This document shows positions 62,401 to 64,000 of a stretch of 64,000 nt of DNA, in pieces. The notes beneath the pieces were generated by a model, which saw only the letters and a list, made by a program, of their open reading frames with translations, did not search any database and had not been told where the DNA came from. The stretch is from Eretmocerus hayati (taxonomy: Eukaryota; Arthropoda; Insecta; Hymenoptera; Aphelinidae). Numbering within the stretch: position 1 is the stretch's first letter; each line of letters starts with the position of its first letter. The stretch covers positions 50,198,954 to 50,262,953 of the forward strand of contig CM056742.1 in the NCBI GenBank assembly GCA_029851415.1. The letters run 5' to 3'. A program made the position numbers and the translations under genes.

Positions 62401-63756
62401 TATGAGAGGGAAACTCGAGTTACGCGCGGGACACAGCGATTCTCGTTGTCAGTGATCAACGCAGCTGTTAAATTCTCACGAATATTGACTTCGTATATTT
62501 ATCCAGAGCAATCGTTCCGATCAAAGATGATCAATATCAGAGTACTTTAAAAAAAATCGCTCATGAGCTTGTCTATGGTTTTATTTATTCAAGCCGTACG
62601 TTTCCATGTTGACTGACTCCGGATTAATCTGGTGAGAATAAAACACGCATGGAAAAGTTTTAAGAATTTTACATAAATGAATGTATGACAAATGACCCAT
62701 TGAATCAAAATTATCAAGACCCTTAGAATAGCGGACACCTCGCAATCGCGTACAGTTTTCGAAACACACAAGGTTCTCGCTGTTGTGAGGATCTGCTGTA
62801 TTTATATGGTTTGTGATAAGAAAGGGATAAAGTCGGATAAAGTAGACTTTCGACATACTGGAATCGATGCACTTTTCTTAATCTCAAACCGATATACTCA
62901 TATCGATTTTGACACGATGAATCATGAATCTATACACAAAAATCCAAAAAATCCAATTACAAAAATCCATAGCGTTCCAGGTGGTGCGCGTCGGATAGTA
63001 ACTTATCAAAAGATTCCATTCCGCTATCGCGATACGTAATCAAGCCTTCTAACTTTTTGTGAATAAAATCTTCTCGATCATTGGAGATAACGATAGGACA
63101 TACTAATGATTGATGAAGTAACGCGGACAACGATTAATTTACTGTCACTAGAAAATCCAACATGGAAAATAATCAAGCTCATGAATGACGAGGATCTCTT
63201 CCACATTAACAGGTGGTGTGTTCAATCACACACTGGAACTGAATTTCAAATCAACCGGCGATAAGCTGACCGTGCGGAGCAAGTATTTGGGCCTTGATGT
63301 GTATGGACAACTCAGATTGGAGTCACAAATAAATGGCTTTCTACCACCAGTTGAAGAAGGTGGTCGCGTAGAATTTGGGGACCACGATCTGATGCTGACG
63401 CGTACAACGCCCGGCACAATTCGTTCAAGCACTGAGCGCAACTACAGGCTCGCAGCGACCCCATCCTTTGATCACCCGTTCACCGAGGACCAAACCATCA
63501 TTTTCAACGAGTGTGGTCCTGCAAGTGTAGCCGGTAACGAGAACGACCTTGAGGCCAAATCGGAGACGAGCAGACTCAAGTTCACCAGAGGTGTCACTTC
63601 GTACGAAGGTCACGAAGGTATCGTGCGCTTCGCTACTAACGCCAAGATCGGTCCCCTGGAAGACGAGGACCCATGTATCCTGGGCCGGGCTAGCTGTGGC
63701 TACCACAGTTCGTGCGTAGCCGAGGCCGACAGCTTCAGGTGTATCTGTGATCCTGG
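35218..63756 (+). CDS. Ndg: nidogen / entactin (3' part beyond window)
   Basis: Seven exons encode the N-terminal ~574 residues of nidogen, the secreted basement-membrane glycoprotein that links laminin and collagen IV. Order: signal peptide (about residues 1-27), NIDO domain (to about 265), a Cys-rich EGF module (about 266-315), the G2 beta-barrel that in vertebrates binds perlecan and collagen IV (about 316-540), and the start of a further EGF at DPCILGRASCGYHSSC. Exons: 35218-35436, 56166-56444, 56799-57004, 57547-57638, 57716-57865, 61870-62103, 63213-63756, all with compatible phases. Later EGF, thyroglobulin or LDL-receptor-type YWTD repeats expected for the family must lie to the right. 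Intron 1 is about 20.7 kb. Confidence 0.9.
35772..36101. mobile_element. Harbinger-like MITE, CAAGGGGAGG ends, TTA duplication
   Basis: A 330-bp palindromic element with termini CAAGGGGAGGACC and complement, flanked by TTA on both sides. A three-base TTA duplication is the PIF/Harbinger habit. Arms pair through GGCCTCCTGTC / GACAGGAGGCC-like and AATATGAAGAATCCAGAG / CTCTGGATTCTTCATATT. It lies in nidogen intron 1, just 335 bp after exon 1. Confidence 0.85.
36105..37864. other. intron 1 sequence without recognised feature
   Basis: AT-rich intronic DNA. Short frames only. Confidence 0.5.
37865..38017. mobile_element. small MITE-like palindrome
   Basis: About 150 bp with complementary ends around TTTTTTTCGAAAAAC, left end CACAGCG and right end complement CACTGTA. 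Inner pairing includes CCAACCA / TGGTTG. The target duplication is unclear. Confidence 0.6.
38377..38575 (+). repeat. dispersed repeat I, copy 1 (inverted partner at 43590-43770)
   Basis: Shares ATCCGTGC.AGTTTGGCGCC, TTGATTTCTCACCA and AAAAGATTATCCAAGACACAT (with small differences) with the reverse complement of 43590-43770, in the same order. No coding content recognised. Confidence 0.6.
38868..39160. repeat. CGCAC/GTGCG motif-rich patch
   Basis: The words CGCAC, GTGCG, CTCGCAC and CACGCAC occur about a dozen times at irregular spacing over ~300 bp, and more sparsely back to 38640. The spacing is not periodic, so it is not a simple tandem repeat. Confidence 0.5.
39289..41646. mobile_element. 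large inverted-repeat element with 1-kb spacer
   Basis: Arms 39289-39925 and about 40935-41646 are inverted copies: AGGATGGGTTTGGCCACCAT against ATGGTGGCCAAACCCATCCT, and CGCCTAAAAGTAGAT against ATCTACTTTTAGGCG. The ~1-kb spacer is rich in AGCA/TGCTG words. No transposase was seen. Frames on the minus strand in both arms are short and unlike known proteins. A foldback-type element is the best description. Confidence 0.65.
40300..40934. repeat. AGCAAA/TTTGCTG motif-rich patch inside the spacer
   Basis: Many copies of AGCAAA, TTTGCTG, CAGCAAA and CTAGCGA at irregular spacing, densest at 40310-40390 and 40700-40920. Confidence 0.45.
41647..42059. other. intron 1 sequence without recognised feature
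   Basis: No repeat partner or coding sequence was seen between the two large inverted-repeat structures. Confidence 0.4.
42036..42404 (-). CDS. uncharacterised ORF in inverted-repeat arm, copy 1
   Basis: A 122-codon frame starting MAAVKDSFERIIKSRVMQRF. Its first ~106 residues match the + strand frame at 43223 with about nine differences. It contains CYCSIDAITLFWLGKIGDFA and QNPIIYGGV. No signal peptide, zinc finger or transposase motif is evident and I do not recognise the family. The differences between the copies are mostly amino-acid-changing, which argues against strong recent selection on the protein. It may be an exon fragment or gene piece carried in the arms of a foldback element. 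Confidence 0.35.
   Translation of the reverse strand: MAAVKDSFERIIKSRVMQRFLLHQRYSVGKYQASRPNSNVCYCSIDAITLFWLGKIGDFATKSLENENFSGSAAMETFAQRVELCRLIADSVKFAESQNPIIYGGVLFKIHFYELRLVRCNT
42060..43549. mobile_element. inverted-repeat structure carrying twin ORFs
   Basis: Arms 42060-42452 and 43187-43549 are inverted copies at about 96% identity by eye, from GGACCCCGCC / GGCGGGGTCC at the outer ends to TGTGCGGACTTTGAAAAT inside. The ~735-bp spacer is unrelated between sides. Target duplications were not identified. Confidence 0.7.
43223..43675 (+). CDS. uncharacterised ORF in inverted-repeat arm, copy 2
   Basis: A 150-codon frame identical in start (MAAVKDSFERIIKSRVMQRF) and largely identical through QNPIIYGGV to the minus-strand copy at 42404. 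After the repeat boundary at about 43549 the two C-termini diverge completely, so at least one C-terminus is accidental. Function unknown; transcription unknown. Confidence 0.35.
   Translation: MAAVKDSFERIIKSRVMQRFLLHQSHLAGKYQASRTNSSVCYCSIDAITLFWLGKIGDFATKSLENENFSGLAAMETFAQHVELCRLIDDSVKFAESQNPIIYGGVLLLNSYLLRLCSPLTDLRVFFIVKFSFFTLENVSWIIFYRYLYW
43590..43770 (-). repeat. dispersed repeat I, copy 2
   Basis: Reverse complement matches 38377-38575 (GGCGCC.AA, TGAGAAATCAAT and TGTCTTGGATAAT landmarks). It adjoins the inverted-repeat structure at 42060-43549. Confidence 0.6.
43896..44088. repeat. dispersed repeat, copy 2 (partner at 22311-22500)
   Basis: Direct copy of the 22.3-kb repeat, with the landmark GTGCAGATGGGTAGTTTTG and its inverted partner AAAACTACCCATCTACGTGC. 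Confidence 0.75.
44316..46135. mobile_element. 1.8-kb near-perfect palindrome
   Basis: Arms of about 880 bp, outermost GATGAATT.CACGCCAAAGCG and complement, meeting at a spacer of roughly 45 bp near 45190-45235. Landmarks pair almost base for base: GAGATCTTCTCGGGACTCAA against TTGAGTCCCGAGAAGATCTC and GGGCATCAAAATACCTATCG against its complement. The family also occurs at 53073-54580. Twin frames near 45007-45416 are by-products. It lies in nidogen intron 1 and would fold into a very long hairpin in the pre-mRNA. Confidence 0.85.
46924..47742. mobile_element. TA-flanked element, CCGTCAAATTGGGTAA ends
   Basis: Termini CCGTCAAATTGGGTAA and complement, flanked by TA on both sides, consistent with Tc1/mariner-type insertion. 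The terminal motif GGGTAACTTTGGTACACT recurs internally near 47120, 47330 and 47695. About 820 bp, with no transposase frame, so non-autonomous. Confidence 0.75.
48190..48260. repeat. CCTGGAAAA-type motif run
   Basis: Short runs of AAACCTGG(G)AAA occur here and again at 49258-49300. This reads like a piece of an insect CCTGGAAA-rich repeat rather than coding sequence. Confidence 0.45.
48555..48960. repeat. dispersed repeat E, copy 2 (uninterrupted)
   Basis: Matches 23480-23706 plus 24466-24584 without the insertion found there. It contains an internal hairpin around CATTCCCATCTTTCTTTGATTC and its inverted partner. Confidence 0.65.
49330..53072. other. intron 1 sequence; one Harbinger-family fragment
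   Basis: AT-rich intronic DNA. At about 50270-50400 the strings CTCGAGCGCTAGGG and TTTTAGCCAAGTCCGTCACCC resemble one half of the CAAGG-family elements, so this is a decayed fragment. Nothing else was recognised. Confidence 0.45.
53120..53454. mobile_element. Harbinger-like MITE (CAAGG family), TCA duplication
   Basis: A 335-bp palindrome with ends CAAGGAGGGGCCAGGGAGTG and complement, flanked by TCA at 53117-53119 and 53455-53457. The opposite end of the host element reads GTCTCAGATT without interruption, which confirms the empty site. Complementary landmarks include AGCACCAAAAGACGAT near the middle. Confidence 0.85.
53943..54016 (+). repeat. tRNA-like / SINE head-like sequence
   Basis: TAGTCCAGTGGAGAAGTAGTC resembles a pol III A box and GGTTCGATTCC is a perfect B box at tRNA spacing. 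The T stem has mismatches and no proper acceptor stem forms, so it is a tRNA-derived SINE or decayed tRNA rather than a working tRNA. Confidence 0.4.
54120..54310. repeat. ACTC/GAGT motif-rich patch
   Basis: The words ACTCGG, CACTC, GAGTGA and ACTCAC repeat irregularly more than a dozen times in ~190 bp, with both orientations mixed. Confidence 0.5.
54581..56165. other. end of nidogen intron 1, nothing further recognised
   Basis: AT-rich intronic DNA. Includes a small hairpin at 54893-54976 (CGACGAAGAAAAACA against its partner GTTTTTCTTCTTCG). The intron ends with an acceptor aattatttcag. Confidence 0.5.
56166..56444 (+). CDS. Ndg: nidogen exon 2: NIDO domain core
   Basis: Phase 0 at both ends. 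Encodes VNGNGVLSFIRPMNRFFNIP, PLDDPVVAPLYTHVDIRGSG and THVFLATWLDVGYF, the heart of the NIDO domain (IAPFWADVD and FQATWVNVGYY in typical members). The canonical aromatic FWADVD is replaced by LYTHVDIR. Confidence 0.9.
56799..57004 (+). CDS. Ndg: nidogen exon 3: NIDO domain
   Basis: Starts VNTFQVAISSNGTHSYAEFL and continues YPENGIQWVQGE and DAKAQAGIMG, classic NIDO text (NTFQ..L.TDG..SFA.FLY...GIQW..G.....AQAGF..GD). Acceptor attgcag, donor gtatgt, leaving phase 2. Confidence 0.9.
57547..57638 (+). CDS. Ndg: nidogen exon 4: end of NIDO
   Basis: A 92-nt exon after ctctag. Reads SNLHRSGQWVFQIGPATEGR, matching the SN...GRW.FRI that closes NIDO domains. Donor gtgagt, phase 1. Confidence 0.85.
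57716..57865 (+). CDS. Ndg: nidogen exon 5: EGF module
   Basis: Encodes MKNCRNGGSTQCHSKATCVD then HGFCCVCKEGHFGNGKYC, the nidogen-type EGF with the CC.C pattern and GNG turn that leads into G2. Acceptor cattccag, donor gtgagc. Phase 1 on both sides, the usual symmetrical EGF exon. Confidence 0.9.
58341..59280. mobile_element. inverted-repeat-flanked segment in intron 5
   Basis: GATTCCGCCGAAAGTGGGA at the left and its complement at the right bound ~940 bp. The interior shows AAATGTCCTTTCCGGCC and AAATGTCCTTTCCGCC in direct orientation. The target duplication is not evident, so the ends are approximate. Confidence 0.5.
60095..61325. mobile_element. Harbinger-like element (CAAGG family), TTA duplication, nested in LINE
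   Basis: Ends AGGAGGATGCGAGGGGTGCG and an inverted, diverged partner; TTA at 60092-60094 and 61326-61328. Internal landmarks (GATTCGGCTGAAACTC, CGTTTTTGAGCTACGA) match the other CAAGG-family copies. Enlarged to 1.2 kb by the element at 60297-61207. Confidence 0.8.
60297..61207. mobile_element. Tc1/mariner-type palindromic element, nested
   Basis: Termini CAGTACCGGTCAAAAGTTTT and complement CACTACCGGTCAAAAGTTT, flanked by TA at 60295-60296 and 61208-61209. The CAGT.CCGGTCAAAAGTTT terminus is typical of Tc1-like elements. Arms of ~440 bp are inverted copies throughout; no transposase frame. Confidence 0.85.
61595..61811. mobile_element. 217-bp palindromic MITE with TTAA flanks
   Basis: TTAA at both edges, then GGGGACGTCGGA and an inverted partner. 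Arms pair through GAGTTTTCGGATTTCT / AGAAATCCGAAAACTC and GTAACGCCGATTCT / AGAATCGGCGTTAC. TTAA duplications are the piggyBac habit, so this may be a piggyBac-driven MITE. It sits 59 bp before a nidogen exon and includes no splice signal. Confidence 0.7.
61870..62103 (+). CDS. Ndg: nidogen exon 6: first part of G2 beta-barrel
   Basis: Encodes VPLRVIGKVSGEINGQIF, YVQTKDGRTYTALARVPETI and LNPMSGVIGWLFAKPIG then KNGFQLTG, matching vertebrate G2 (RVNGKVKG, HGRSYTAISTIPETVG, GGIIGWMFA, KNGFSITGG). The acceptor cgtgtag has a weak pyrimidine tract, but phase 1 matches exon 5 and the donor is gtgagg. Confidence 0.88.
62104..63212. other. nidogen intron 6 with AATAGCGGAC-type repeats
   Basis: The string AATAGCGGA(C) recurs at about 62272, 62290, 62343 and 62727, with diverged forms (ATAGCAGACACTTC at 62202, inverted CCGCTATCG at 63020). 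It looks like a decayed repeat with inverted ends. No coding content. Confidence 0.4.
63213..63756 (+). CDS. Ndg: nidogen exon 7: rest of G2 and start of next EGF
   Basis: Phase 1 entry gives GGVFNHTLELNFKSTGDKLT, then LGLDVYGQLRLESQINGFLP, RNYRLAATPSFDHPFTEDQT and ECGPAS, following the G2 order including the TITFQEC-like strand (IIFNECG). Ends DPCILGRASCGYHSSCVAEA then FRCICDPG|gtgagt, the first five Cys of an EGF module; the sixth must lie in the next exon, outside the window. Confidence 0.9.
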
Positions 63757-64000
63757 GTGAGTCAACTCCAAACTCATTCAAGGTCATGACAAGTCAATAG
63801 TCTTATTCCCTTACGACCGACACTGAGGCTAAAAATCGATTTCGGGACAAGCTTCAGCGCCACGTAGATCCTCAACCGGTCGGAAGGTTTTCAATAGGAT
63901 TTTCTCGGTTTTTTTGTCACTCTATAAGATACCTTTCCGGGGTGATACCGTGGTAGCGTAGATTGTCGTCCGCACGGAGCGCGCTTCTTACCGTCTAGAG
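63757..64000. other. start of nidogen intron 7
   Basis: Follows a gtgagt donor in phase 2. No acceptor or coding sequence is recognisable before the window ends. Confidence 0.6.

Overview
The window looks like nuclear DNA from an insect, most plausibly a hymenopteran. The evidence is AT-rich sequence with CpG-rich islands, short coding exons bounded by GT/AG introns from under 0.1 to over 20 kb, insect-style transposon debris, and two recognisable animal genes on the + strand. Species cannot be decided from the sequence alone. No bacterial operon, CRISPR array, rRNA or intact tRNA was seen.

Layout. (1) 1-4.2 kb: a minus-strand LTR-retroelement remnant. It has a probable LTR (2820-4176), a primer-binding-like site, an intact 467-codon gag-like frame (992-2395) and an 18-bp tandem satellite (526-813), with no pol visible. 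(2) 4.2-12 kb: two CpG-rich, low-complexity stretches (about 4.2-6.5 and 8.4-10.3 kb) separated by AT-rich DNA. They look like promoter/5'UTR or regulatory sequence rather than protein-coding sequence. (3) 12.06-22.0 kb: seven exons of a KIF26-family kinesin-like gene. They cover the second half of the atypical motor domain and most of the tail; the N-terminal half of the motor is not in the window. The last exon has an ambiguous reading frame. (4) 22-34.8 kb: intergenic DNA dominated by inverted-repeat (palindromic) elements, some nested in one another. (5) 34.86-64 kb: the 5' half of a nidogen (entactin) gene with seven exons: signal peptide, NIDO domain, EGF, G2 beta-barrel and the start of a second EGF. 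It runs off the right edge. Its first intron is about 20.7 kb and is packed with palindromic elements; intron 5 carries a LINE, a Harbinger-type element and a Tc1-type element nested in that order.

The two genes are functionally unrelated as far as known. KIF26 proteins are cytoplasmic microtubule-binding signalling kinesins, and nidogen is a secreted basement-membrane linker. Neither shows co-regulation here. The most striking property of the window is the number of long, near-complete DNA palindromes (0.2-1.9 kb). Several have clean target-site duplications (TA, TTA/TCA, TTAA), and those inside nidogen introns would be transcribed as long hairpins.
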